From Bacteroidales bacterium M6 (GTDB taxonomy: Bacteria > Bacteroidota > Bacteroidia > Bacteroidales > Muribaculaceae), in contig LUJQ01000010.1 in NCBI GenBank assembly GCA_001689485.1, positions 1 through 43,477 on the forward strand: a stretch of DNA of 43,477 nucleotides, read 5' to 3'. A program made the translations under genes and the position numbers. Below, piece by piece: positions 1 to 8,448 of this stretch. The notes under the pieces were generated by a model that ran no database searches, had not been told where the DNA came from, and saw only the letters and a program-made list of their open reading frames with translations. How positions within the stretch are numbered: position 1 is the first letter of the stretch; each line of letters begins with the position of its first letter.

Positions 1-1328
1 TGGTAGGTGTAGGCATATACAACCTGCCTCAGAATATGGCCGCGCAGGCATCGCCGCAAGCGGTTTTCTGGGCATGGATAATAACTGCGGCAGGTATACT
101 GCCACTTGTGATGGCGTTCAAATGGCTTAGCGACAAATACCCTCAGTACAATGCCGGAGTATACCAGTATGCTCAGGCAGGATTCGGCAACTATGTCGGA
201 TTCAATATCGCCTGGGGCTACTGGCTGTGTACAGCCTTTTCGAATGTGGCCTATGGCGTGATGCTCAATGATGCTTTCGGCGCTTTTTTCCCCTTTCTGC
301 TCAGGCATGGCTGGCCTACGGTGCTGTTCTGTTCGGCGCTGATATGGCTGATGTATTATATAGTGGCCAAGGGAATACGTACGGCAGGAATTGTCAATAC
401 GGTTCTTGCGGCAGTCAAGGTGGTGATGCTGTTATTCATCATCATGGCCTTTGTGCTGCTGTTCGATATCAGTGTATTCGACCGGAGCTGCATGCCTGCC
501 GCCGCCGCCGACCCCGGCACAGCAGGCATGCAGATAAAATCCACCATGATGGTGACACTGTTTTGCTTTTTCGGAGTTGAAGGAGCGGTAATGATGTCGG
601 CCAGAGCCAGGAAAGCGTCGGATGTGGGCAAATCGGGGATAGCGGGTTTTGTAATATCACTGGTGCTGTATATGGCCATATCGCTGCTATGCTTCGGGCT
701 GCTCGGCAGGTGGGAATTATCAGAACTGCCCAGTCCGTCGATTGCCTATATTCTCAATGCCGAATGCGGAGCATGGGCATACTGGTTTGTGATATGCGCT
801 GTGATAGTGTCGCTTCTCGGCGGCTGGGTGGCATGGACACTGGTGGTGGCGCAAGTGCCCTACGAGGCCGCTTTAGTGGGCATATTGCCGCCTAAATTCA
901 AAACCACAAACAAAAAAGGCATGCCTACATTCGGCCTCCTCGCATCAAGCATAGTAATGGAGCTATTTCTGTTGCTGGTAGTAATGGCCGACGACGTGTA
1001 CCTTACCGCCCTGCACATAACCGGACTGATGATTATACCCTGCTACCTGTTCACGGGGCTGTTCATGCTTAAAAAGGCCGACACTTTCCGAACCCGGTTA
1101 GTGGCAGTGATCGCCATCATCTTCCGTCTGTGGATGGCCTACGCCGGCGGCCCGATCGATATGTTTATGACCTCGGTATTTTATCTTGCCGGCACAGGCT
1201 TCTATATAAAGGCTCGCCGAAGTGCCTGCGGGGCAGCGCAGCCGGTTTTCACCTGGCGTGAAAGGTACATGTTGCTGCTGCTGACACTGGCCTCGGCTGT
1301 AACCTTATTACGTTATATGGTATGCTGA
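1..1328 (+). CDS. APC-family amino acid permease/antiporter, 5' end missing
   Basis: Inner-membrane amino-acid transporter of the APC superfamily, closest in feel to the basic amino acid/polyamine antiporters (ArcD-like arginine:ornithine or lysine exchangers). The reading frame is open from base 3: the codons before the first ATG (36) read VGVGIYNLPQN, which is the conserved glycine-rich start of transmembrane helix 1. The true start therefore lies outside the window and the ATG at 36 is internal. About 442 residues are visible with roughly eleven hydrophobic segments and the FCFFGVEGAVMMSARA stretch typical of helix 6 in this family. The extreme C-terminus (helix near LLLLLTLASAVTLLRY) ends at TGA 1326-1328. 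The substrate cannot be told from sequence alone; arginine/ornithine is family-based inference. No gene follows closely, so it is the last gene of its transcript. Confidence 0.85.
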   Translation, partial: VGVGIYNLPQNMAAQASPQAVFWAWIITAAGILPLVMAFKWLSDKYPQYNAGVYQYAQAGFGNYVGFNIAWGYWLCTAFSNVAYGVMLNDAFGAFFPFLLRHGWPTVLFCSALIWLMYYIVAKGIRTAGIVNTVLAAVKVVMLLFIIMAFVLLFDISVFDRSCMPAAAADPGTAGMQIKSTMMVTLFCFFGVEGAVMMSARARKASDVGKSGIAGFVISLVLYMAISLLCFGLLGRWELSELPSPSIAYILNAECGAWAYWFVICAVIVSLLGGWVAWTLVVAQVPYEAALVGILPPKFKTTNKKGMPTFGLLASSIVMELFLLLVVMADDVYLTALHITGLMIIPCYLFTGLFMLKKADTFRTRLVAVIAIIFRLWMAYAGGPIDMFMTSVFYLAGTGFYIKARRSACGAAQPVFTWRERYMLLLLTLASAVTLLRYMVC

Positions 1329-1427
1329 GTTATGACATGTATTGGTTGTGATGCCGGCAGGGATTTGTAATTTTCTGTACAACACGATTTTGGCCTACAT
1401 GCGCTTATAAAGATTATCCCGAAATAT

Positions 1428-2006
1428 ATGATGCAGTTCCGGCAGATACCCGTAGTGTTCGCAAGAAGCCCAAACCACTTTCCAAAGGTGACAACACTAT
1501 TGTTTGTATGTTCAGCCGTTTCCTTTGTAAACGACAAGGGGCAGCGCGACACATATCAGTATGTCAAATCCGGCAACGGTCAGATAGCCCACATCAACGG
1601 CATTATGTCGGAGCTGATATATCTTTCCGACATTCGGCAGAAGATTATCTCCGCTAAAAAGATTGAATCGCTCACGCTCCAATCCGTCACCGTGCGCTGC
1701 GGCGAGCGGTCTGCGACCTTCTTCATCGACCCGGCTCTGACCTCCGACGAGTGCTTGCAGGTCGAGCAAATGCTGACCTCCCCATCGGTGCGTATTCCTT
1801 ACGGGCTCGATGTCGCCCTCTATGATACCGACTTCGACGCTCTCATTCCGATTATCATAACCGATTTTACCTCGGAGCTTTCCGACACCGACGAAAAGCT
1901 CAACTCGGTTAAGTTCACTTGGCGATTTGCCGAGAACCGCCCAAAGGTCGCCGTTCCCGAATCGCCCGGCATTTTCAACGAAAAATACAATCCCACTTTC
2001 TCCTGA
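1428..2006 (+). CDS. hypothetical protein, phage-like, possibly a remnant
   Basis: Up to 192 residues, no signal peptide or membrane segment. I do not recognise a named family. The soluble, mixed alpha/beta C-terminal two thirds (from about SELIYLSDIRQK onward) has the look of small structural or accessory proteins in Bacteroidales prophages, but that is an impression rather than a match. The first 59 residues (1428-1604) are less convincing and may be a chance upstream extension across the island boundary; ATG 1605 is an alternative start. The stop overlaps the next start (TGATG, 2004-2008), which indicates translational coupling and argues that both genes are a surviving piece of a once larger operon. 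Bases 1329-1427 hold no gene that I can support. Confidence 0.45.
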   Translation: MMQFRQIPVVFARSPNHFPKVTTLLFVCSAVSFVNDKGQRDTYQYVKSGNGQIAHINGIMSELIYLSDIRQKIISAKKIESLTLQSVTVRCGERSATFFIDPALTSDECLQVEQMLTSPSVRIPYGLDVALYDTDFDALIPIIITDFTSELSDTDEKLNSVKFTWRFAENRPKVAVPESPGIFNEKYNPTFS

Positions 2007-2239
2007 TGGCTCGCTTGATACACATATCTACCGCTCGCACGATGCTCAACTCCGGCGACCCTGTCGATATTTCCGTATGGAAATCCGACGGCTCTATCCT
2101 CGAACTCCGAAATTGTATCTCTCTACGATACAATTTTTACGGAGGCTGGAGGAACGTAAAGATACTTTCCTCCGGCGAGTGCCGCAAAATCCGCGACTGC
2201 TGCATCTTCCGAGTGAACGACTGCGAAGTTTTCCTGTAA
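2006..2239 (+). CDS. small hypothetical protein coupled to the upstream phage-like gene
   Basis: 77 residues beginning MARLIHISTARTML and ending CIFRVNDCEVFL. The start ATG (2006) overlaps the preceding stop by one base, so the start is well placed. It has no signal peptide, no transmembrane helix and no motif I can name. The compact beta-rich sequence with conserved-looking aromatic and charged positions (VSVW-like, SLRYNFYGG, KIRDCCIF) resembles small proteins seen in Bacteroidales prophage and conjugative clusters, which is weak inference. A hairpin (CTCAAC/GTTGAG, 2250-2265) follows 10 bases after the stop and could end the transcript. Confidence 0.5.
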   Translation: MARLIHISTARTMLNSGDPVDISVWKSDGSILELRNCISLRYNFYGGWRNVKILSSGECRKIRDCCIFRVNDCEVFL

Positions 2240-2259
2240 ATTTCAATTTCTCAACAAAT

Positions 2260-2294
2260 GTTGAGAGGTATGTCGCAAAAAAATAGTATCTTTG
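2260..2294 (+). promoter_or_regulatory. Bacteroidetes promoter for the secreted T9SS-tagged protein
   Basis: A -7 box TATCTTTG (2287-2294) fits the TAnnTTTG consensus, with a TTG (2261-2263) about 23 bp upstream, slightly farther than usual. It sits 20 bases before ATG 2315 and inside the in-frame extension beginning at 2258, so it supports 2315 as the start. Confidence 0.5.
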
Positions 2295-2314
2295 AGCCAA
2301 AATTCACAACCACT

Positions 2315-3730
2315 ATGAAAAAGAAATTTCTCTCAATTACAATCGCGGCTGCTGTTGCCAGTGCTTTGAATGTTTCAGCTCAAACATTTGTAAAGGAGAT
2401 GAACGGTGCTGACACACGTTTCATCCCCGGACAGTACATGAAAAATGGCGAAGCTGCTATATATTTCTCTGATGACGAATACGGATATAAAGACGGCGGC
2501 ACGAATTATACGGCTGAAATATTCGATTTTGAGCTTCAACCTCTCAAATCATTCAATTTCCCTATTCTTTTCCCATATTGCAGGTTTGAGGAAAGAGCCT
2601 CGACCGGAACCCTGGAAAAATCTCGTGTGATTAAGGAGGACAGATTTACAATAAATGAAGCTGATGGCATACCGTCCACATCGGATATGGAAGCCCGCAA
2701 GGATGCTTTTATCAATTACATCTTCGAGACTTTGCGATATTCAGACCCGACCCTGACTCTTGCCATATTGCAAAATGGCACCAAAGTAGAGGATAATGCT
2801 ATCCTTATCAATATTCCCTTTAAAAAGGGCAATGGATTGTATGAGTTTGAGGAATATCTCAAGACCGTAGATGCATACCTTGAGCCCTCAGGAAAGTGGG
2901 GATTCTCCTACTATTACTCCACTCAAACCCCAAGATACAATGGCGAATGGAGTGGGCGCTTGTGGGAAGAAGCTCCTATCAGCAATTTTTGCACTCCTCG
3001 TTGCAATGATGTTGCAAGACTGAATGATTGGAATGGTGGCGTTTACCTACCGTTCTCTCAAACCTTCTTCAATGACGACGAAGCATTCGAATACGTTCGC
3101 TTCAAAGCGGAGGTAGCCGAAGGAGGCGAGAGCAGTTTTAATCCTGTGACGGACGACCCACAGTCTCCTGAATCATATCTTTTTGGCATTACCAATACAG
3201 ACCGTGACGGAGACGGAGAAACGGACTATAAACGTACATTGTACGGAGTTCATTACACCGGCCTTGAGGTTGTAAACGAGAATGATCAGGTGCTTTACAC
3301 ATTCCCGATGCCCGACAACGCCGAGGGGAAACCAACTGTTGAGTTCTTTAAATCAGACAACAGTATTCTCGCACAGGTCAATTATAACTGGCATGATGAA
3401 CAAGGTCGCTATGTGCAAACCGTGAGATTTTATCGCATAGATAAGTCTACCGGGAGTGTCGCAAAGGTCATCAAGGAAGAAAATCATATTACCGCTCGGC
3501 CTAATCCGGCGCTAAAGGGAACTCCCGTAGTTGTGGATCTGCCGACATCTACAGGCGAGCGCACCATTAGAGTCAATGCTCTAAATGGTTCAACCGTCAT
3601 GAGCCTTAAAGTCGAAGCCAACGCCACTCAGATTTCTGTGCCCACAGAGAACCTTACATCTGGAATTTATCTAATCACCGTTACAGATAAAGGCCACACA
3701 TCAGAGACCTGCAAGGTTATCGTTCGGTAA
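2315..3730 (+). CDS. secreted protein with type IX secretion (Por) C-terminal sorting domain
   Basis: 471 residues of unknown function. A Sec signal peptide opens it (MKKKFLSITIAAAVASALNV, cleavage near VSAQ), and a C-terminal domain of about 75 residues starting near ITARPNPALKGTPVVVDLP and ending SETCKVIVR has the PNP...IxVxxxxG...GIYLITV pattern of type A sorting domains. That tail directs export through the type IX system and often cleavage and anchoring at the surface. The middle carries a DRDGDGETDYKR segment resembling a calcium-binding loop; no catalytic motif is recognisable. ATG 2315 is chosen because it starts the signal peptide and follows a promoter box at 2287-2294. It is an isolated cargo-like gene inside a degraded island, with no T9SS machinery in the window. 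Confidence 0.8.
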   Translation: MKKKFLSITIAAAVASALNVSAQTFVKEMNGADTRFIPGQYMKNGEAAIYFSDDEYGYKDGGTNYTAEIFDFELQPLKSFNFPILFPYCRFEERASTGTLEKSRVIKEDRFTINEADGIPSTSDMEARKDAFINYIFETLRYSDPTLTLAILQNGTKVEDNAILINIPFKKGNGLYEFEEYLKTVDAYLEPSGKWGFSYYYSTQTPRYNGEWSGRLWEEAPISNFCTPRCNDVARLNDWNGGVYLPFSQTFFNDDEAFEYVRFKAEVAEGGESSFNPVTDDPQSPESYLFGITNTDRDGDGETDYKRTLYGVHYTGLEVVNENDQVLYTFPMPDNAEGKPTVEFFKSDNSILAQVNYNWHDEQGRYVQTVRFYRIDKSTGSVAKVIKEENHITARPNPALKGTPVVVDLPTSTGERTIRVNALNGSTVMSLKVEANATQISVPTENLTSGIYLITVTDKGHTSETCKVIVR

Positions 3731-4814
3731 GCCCTGCTTGCACATGTTTAATAATTCATATAGAGCCTATAGTTTTGCTAAAATTCAACAACGCTATAGA
3801 CTCTTGACTCTTTCTGCCATATTTTTCACGTTTGTCATTCTACCGATGCTACTATCAGATTTGTTATGATGCGGAGTTTATGAATTCTTATTATGATATT
3901 TTCGGGGTTCTCAAAGGGGGTGTCCCCCTTTGACTCAGTAGGGATATTTTCAGCGTATCGGAACGGTATGCGGCTCGGAAATGTTGAGCAAGGTGAGAGC
4001 AGAACCAAGCTTGCTTGAGTTATGCCGAACCGCCGCCAACATTGCGCGATGCGAAAATTCCCTAATGAGCCTAAGGAATTTCCTGACGGTGTAATTTCCT
4101 TGTCGTCTCGGAATGTCTGATATTGTTGCACTCGATACTGTGGTTTACCATTGTACCGGGTGCAATGATTATGGGGGTGTGGAAGCCGTTTATGGATTAC
4201 GTGTAATACATAGGCATAAACTTGCTTTCCTCCCTTAACTCCATCTTTGGGCGGTAAAAAAAACAGATAGCGGTCACGGCAGTGGCTGCGGTTTCAGCGG
4301 TGGCTTTTGGAATAAAAGACCTCCTGAAACATACCCTTGCAATCCCTTTTTTCTCGTTGCCGTATATTAATTTTTCTCGTTGTTCCTTTGCATTTCTTGC
4401 ACTTTTGCACAATCGAGCGGTCAACTTCATCAGGAAATAAGAGAGCGTTGTCTCCGTATTATTCCATGATTACCCTTGGTATTCTTGGCACATTGGCATT
4501 TTTAATATATGCAGCAGTGCAAAGAGTACATGGATTCATAATCGCTGAATTTTCTCAAATACCTTTGCATTTTCTGCACTTTCGCACTTTCAGATCTGTT
4601 GAAGATGCAAAAATGCAGAAAGTGCAAGTGATTCTCAATATTGTTGTTTTTCCATTGCCTTTATAATTCGGGTTGGTTAAATTTCACATATATGCACCCC
4701 TGCTGAACCAAACCAAAATCCGAAGAGGATAACCGATGAAAAATAAGAACCCTCCGATGTCGGTTGGAGAGTCCATCAAAGTGTGCCAAAGTGCCAAGAA
4801 TGCCAAGGGGTAAA
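3731..4814 (+). other. decayed intergenic DNA of the island, no intact gene
   Basis: About 1.1 kb without a credible gene. It contains a perfect 8-bp stem with 3-base loop (AAAGGGGG/CCCCCTTT, 3913-3931). Repeated GCA-CTTT type words occur around 4386-4410 and 4561-4630, including an imperfect inverted pair (TTTGCATTTTCTGCACTTTC against the GATGCAAAAATGCAGAAAGTGC stretch). A 25-codon reading frame at 4736-4813 starts MKNKNPPMSVGESIKV and looks like the beginning of a truncated mobile-element gene. These features, next to a recombinase pseudogene, suggest the eroded end of an integrated element. Confidence 0.5.
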
Positions 4815-5293
4815 TCACGGCATAGCGTAGCTGATTGAGCCGAGGGAGTGGATTGCGTCCTGCTTCAAGCTGTCAACCACATGACGATATTTCTCCGTCA
4901 TGGTTATGCTTGAATGCCCCATGAGGTCGGCGACAGTCTTGATATTCGCACCGTTTCACGCTGACGCTCCTTTTTGAGCCGATAGCCCTCACGGTCTTCA
5001 AGAAACTCCTGCTCACGCTCAAATCTTATTTTCTCGGCGAGTGCGAGGGTGTTGCGTGGGTGCAGCCAGATGTAGAGGTTGAGGTTCTCTCGCTTGCGGA
5101 TATGCTTGATCTGACACTTGGGTTTGCCTGCCATAGCCCCCGATGAGTAGAAAACTTGGTTGCCGTCCTCGTCAAGCACGGGAGTTTCGGAGCGGCCGAG
5201 ATAGAATTCCAGATAAAGGCTCGCACGTCCGTCTTTCAGCTCGGACTGTTGCAGTTTGGGATTTTGTTTGTTCTTGCTTTCTATTTTCGCCAT
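4815..5293 (-). pseudogene. tyrosine recombinase (integrase) pseudogene with internal deletion
   Basis: The 5' part (from ATG 5293) encodes about 115 residues resembling the N-terminal arm-binding region of Bacteroidales tyrosine recombinases (DGRASLYLEFYLGR..., then KERQRETV). It then runs straight into a frame ending RISRLSPTSWGIQA. Shifting by one base at that point recovers the end of the catalytic domain: NIKTVADLMGHSSITMTEKY, then RHVVDSLKQDAI, with the conserved GHSS and the Tyr nucleophile, to a TGA at 4815-4817. About 200-250 residues of core-binding and catalytic sequence (including the first Arg and HxxR) are missing, and the junction is out of frame. The gene cannot make an active enzyme. 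A -7 box (minus strand, 5316-5323) still stands upstream. It probably integrated this island once. Confidence 0.85.
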
Positions 5294-5315
5294 AAATGAT
5301 TATCTTTGTTAAGCG

Positions 5316-5323
5316 CAAAGGTA
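5316..5323 (-). promoter_or_regulatory. -7 promoter box of the integrase remnant
   Basis: On the minus strand these bases read TACCTTTG, a full match to TAnnTTTG, 22 bases before the ATG at 5293. No clear -33 element is seen. A second box, TATCTTTG (5301-5308), reads the other way and overlaps this spacer, but no gene follows it. Confidence 0.45.
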
Positions 5324-5503
5324 ATTAGGGGGTTTGAAACGTAAAAATGACCCTCAACATCTATTAACAAACGAAATGTACAAAAGATGTACTGACTGCG
5401 AAAAAAGAGGCAAAAACTTATAAAAATAAGAAACTGAATAGAACTCTAATTCGCTGATGTTCATTCAAGTTAATTCAAATACATTCACCATATAAAAGAT
5501 TTG
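5324..5503. other. AT-rich spacer with phased ATTCA words
   Basis: No gene. ATTCA occurs at 5463, 5473 and 5483, exactly 10 bp apart, just before the malQ terminator. This spacer is where the island meets malQ; I could not identify an attachment-site duplication with the left side. Confidence 0.35.
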
Positions 5504-5562
5504 TGCCGTATATGCCGAGGGGTGATGCCGGAATCCGGCATCACCCCTCGGCATATACGGCA
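5504..5562. terminator. perfect 29-bp-arm palindrome downstream of malQ
   Basis: Perfect inverted repeat: arm 5504-5532 pairs with 5534-5562 around a single central A at 5533. The RNA would form a very stable hairpin 44 bases past the malQ stop. No long T tract follows on the minus strand, so it may act as a strong 3' end or RNA stabiliser instead of a textbook intrinsic terminator. Confidence 0.65.
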
Positions 5563-5606
5563 GGTCGTATCTCTAAATAATAGAAACAACTATCCACATG
5601 ATACTG

Positions 5607-8285
5607 TTAACGACCTGAGTCCTTAACGAGTTCCGCAACACGCTTGTTAAACAGTTTTTCGCACAACAAATCCTCGATGGTCAGGTGCATGCGGTAACGC
5701 CAGTAGTGACGCGAATTTGCCGGTACGTTAATCTGTTCCTTATATGGGTTCTCACGACGCAGACGGCCATCAACAGAAAGCCAGTCCTGCAACGGGAGAA
5801 TACAAAGCATGGCAGGTGACTTCAGGTTGCTGTCGACGATTTTCTCACATATCCACGGTTCGGCAAATGCCGGTGCTTCCCCACCCTCGTGAAGCATATT
5901 GTTATAGAACCGTTGCGTTTTCTCACGGTTTTCTTCCCACCATTGACGTATACCGCCCATATCATGGGTAGAGGTTGTACACACGGTGTAATACGGATAA
6001 TTCGCCGGATTGCCGAATTCCTCACGCGGGTTTTTAGGCATGCGGGGGATGTCGAGTGTAAGGATTTCCAATGCACCCATCACTGCAGGCACACAATCCG
6101 GAATCATACCCAAATCCTCGGCACAGGTAAGCATGTCAGTGGCATCAATCACCGGGGGGAGCTTCCACATAGCCTTACCATACCAGAAATCATTATGGCG
6201 ATGATAATAGAAATCGTTATAAAGGCGGTCGAAACACCAGCGTTCGTAATCGTTAAGCGCACGGTATGTGTAGGTATATTGTGCCGAAATGCGTGGATGG
6301 AATTTCCCTTTCTGATATGGGTCCTCGATAAACAACACCTGGTCTACAAGCCCAAGAAGGGCATTACACAGACGTTCGTTCTTTTCATCCTTCGGCTGTG
6401 TGGCAAAATAATCGGCAATCATGCGCTGAGTGGCAAATTCCGGACGCAGACGGAAACGTCCGTATCCTGCATCTGAAAGGAAACGTTCACGAGCCTCATC
6501 AGTATATTCGCCGAAGAAGTCCCCAAGGAACCAGTCCATAATATATGGCGTGGTCTGCAAGTCGGTATCAAGCCAAAAATCGTAGTTCTCACGCAGCTCG
6601 TCGGGCGAGAACGGGAGTGCAGGGTTGAATATACCCAACAGTCCGTGGAGCTGCGACATAGGAATCTGCCATATACGGAAAAATCCAAGCACATGGTCTA
6701 TACGGTACACATCGAAATATTCGGCCATCTTACGGAAACGCGCTTTCCACCACGCAAAGCCGTCACGGCTCATTTCCTCCCAATTGTAAGTAGGAAGCCC
6801 CCAGTTCTGTCCGAGCACGGAAAAATCATCCGGCGGCGCACCGGCCTGGCAATCCAGGTTGAAAAGACGTGGCGAAATCCAGGCATCCACGCTAGTACGT
6901 GAAATCCCGATAGGTATATCACCCTTTATGGCAACCCCGTGGGCGTGGGCATAGTCACGCACTTCACGCATCTGGGAATCCAGGTTCATCTGAACCCAAT
7001 ATACATAATTCACGTCATGGCTGTTCTCCTTTACAAACCCGTCTATTTTTGCAGGGTCGTAAACAGCATATTCGCCCCATTGCGAGAAATCAGCAGTGCC
7101 GTTTCTATCACGCAGCACACAGAAAGCGGCATATGGTTTAAGCCAGGTCTCGTTCACGGAAACGAATTCCTTAAAAGCCTTGCTGCGGATAACGTTTTGC
7201 GACACAGAGGCAAACAATTCTCGTGTAAATTCCGATTTCGCATTATTCACACGTTCATAATCAACCTCTTCCAAGGCATTGAGTTCAGCCCCAAGTGCAT
7301 CGAAATATCCCTGTCGGCCGGCATCGGGAAGTTTTCCGAGTGCAGCCAGGTTGAGATACATCGGATGCAATGCGAAACAAGAATTTGCATTGTAAGGATA
7401 TGAATCAGTCCACGTGTGGGTCATCGTGGTGTCATTGACCGGAAGAACCTGTATGAACTTTTGCCCTGTCATTACAGCCCAGTCGACCATTTTCTTCAAA
7501 TCCAAAAACTCGCCTACGCCGAAATCCGATTCGGAACGAAGCGAAAACACGGGGATAGCCACCCCGGCACCACGCCATGGAGATTTAGGGTTTATAAAAC
7601 GAAGCCCGCTGACCACCAGACATTCACCATCTGTAGCGGCTTTCAAATCAAAACGCCTGTTATTCCCACCTTCCCATGCCACGACATGACGTGTATCTTT
7701 TTTAAGGATAAGGAACTTGTATTCAAATTCGGCAGGCAGTCCGGCAAGGGGTATGGCACAACTCCATGTCGGGTAATAGGCATCGCTTAATACCACTGCC
7801 TTTTCAGGATTCCAGTTGCCAAGCTGGTCGCATGCCCCGGTCACGGCAAGCACCTCATCCGATGCAATCATCGGGGCATCCACGCTAAGGAGCATTTCCC
7901 CGGCTTTTACATCGGGGGCAATCGCACGGTTAAGCCGTTTGCAAACACAATCGGTGAACACCACCGAATAGTAAGGCTTATCCCATGGCTGATCCTGCCA
8001 TCGGTCGTAAATTTCAAAATCGTGTACACCCTTCCCATGACGGAACTGGTGGCATTTTCCCCACTCAGTCTTTTCCGCACCGTTTTCATGCCTTACAAAA
8101 TAGGCATATTGGAAATCGGGGGTATCATCCGGGATGGAAAGGCGGGTTTTCCATGTCTGCTCCCCATAAAGGTCGAGCTTTACCGCCTTCGATTTGTCAC
8201 CGTTACCCAGTTGGGGGATATTGCCGGTGATATAGACAGCCTCACCCCAATTGGTGCGGTAATCTATGATGAACGACAGATTCAT
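5607..8285 (-). CDS. malQ: 4-alpha-glucanotransferase (amylomaltase), GH77 with two CBM20 modules
   Basis: Transfers alpha-1,4-glucan segments between malto-oligosaccharides, releasing glucose; a cytosolic step in starch and maltodextrin use (no signal peptide). At 892 residues it is much longer than E. coli MalQ. Two CBM20-like starch-binding modules occupy roughly residues 1-105 (VYITGNIPQLGNGD) and 125-235 (LAVTGACDQLGNWNPEKAV); the GH77 barrel follows. Catalytic signatures are visible: the nucleophile Asp in FDVYRIDHVLGFF, the acid/base Glu in TCAEDLGMIPDCV, and the third Asp in TSTHDMGGIRQWW. This two-CBM20 layout is the DPE2-like type common in Bacteroidales. The gene stands alone, with an outsize palindrome at its 3' end. 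A weak -7-like TACTTTTA lies just upstream of the start. Confidence 0.95.
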   Translation of the reverse strand: MNLSFIIDYRTNWGEAVYITGNIPQLGNGDKSKAVKLDLYGEQTWKTRLSIPDDTPDFQYAYFVRHENGAEKTEWGKCHQFRHGKGVHDFEIYDRWQDQPWDKPYYSVVFTDCVCKRLNRAIAPDVKAGEMLLSVDAPMIASDEVLAVTGACDQLGNWNPEKAVVLSDAYYPTWSCAIPLAGLPAEFEYKFLILKKDTRHVVAWEGGNNRRFDLKAATDGECLVVSGLRFINPKSPWRGAGVAIPVFSLRSESDFGVGEFLDLKKMVDWAVMTGQKFIQVLPVNDTTMTHTWTDSYPYNANSCFALHPMYLNLAALGKLPDAGRQGYFDALGAELNALEEVDYERVNNAKSEFTRELFASVSQNVIRSKAFKEFVSVNETWLKPYAAFCVLRDRNGTADFSQWGEYAVYDPAKIDGFVKENSHDVNYVYWVQMNLDSQMREVRDYAHAHGVAIKGDIPIGISRTSVDAWISPRLFNLDCQAGAPPDDFSVLGQNWGLPTYNWEEMSRDGFAWWKARFRKMAEYFDVYRIDHVLGFFRIWQIPMSQLHGLLGIFNPALPFSPDELRENYDFWLDTDLQTTPYIMDWFLGDFFGEYTDEARERFLSDAGYGRFRLRPEFATQRMIADYFATQPKDEKNERLCNALLGLVDQVLFIEDPYQKGKFHPRISAQYTYTYRALNDYERWCFDRLYNDFYYHRHNDFWYGKAMWKLPPVIDATDMLTCAEDLGMIPDCVPAVMGALEILTLDIPRMPKNPREEFGNPANYPYYTVCTTSTHDMGGIRQWWEENREKTQRFYNNMLHEGGEAPAFAEPWICEKIVDSNLKSPAMLCILPLQDWLSVDGRLRRENPYKEQINVPANSRHYWRYRMHLTIEDLLCEKLFNKRVAELVKDSGR

Positions 8286-8393
8286 AAGGTTTTTATAAAA
8301 GTATAAATGTTAGTAAGATATATTGCAAGTAACGTTGCTGCAAGTTTCAAGGTTACTTTTGGTTTTCATGGCATCCCCCGATCCCCCTCGGCA

Positions 8394-8428
8394 GTTGCCT
8401 GGAATTTTCGAAAATATGTTCAGGCAAC
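8394..8428. terminator. hairpin downstream of the MCE gene
   Basis: GTTGCCTG (8394-8401) pairs with CAGGCAAC (8421-8428), 21-55 bases past the stop at 8449; the loop contains ATTTTCGAAAAT. No T tract follows, so terminator function is tentative. Confidence 0.35.
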
Positions 8429-8448
8429 CTCCCTTATCCCTATTACAA

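Noticed and set aside
1313..1552. Minus-strand 79-residue open frame overlapping the permease end
   Set aside because: It overlaps a real gene's end, has no promoter or recognisable motif and is cysteine/isoleucine-rich in a way typical of antisense frames.
3835..4131. Minus-strand 98-residue open frame in the island
   Set aside because: No family resemblance; it spans the 8-bp GC hairpin and has no promoter. More likely decayed DNA.
4337..4666. Plus-strand 109-residue open frame with repeated PLHFLHF segments
   Set aside because: The repeats come from the GCA-CTTT word array at DNA level; composition is not protein-like.
5889..6476. 195-residue plus-strand frame inside malQ
   Set aside because: Lies wholly antisense to conserved catalytic sequence of malQ and has no family features.
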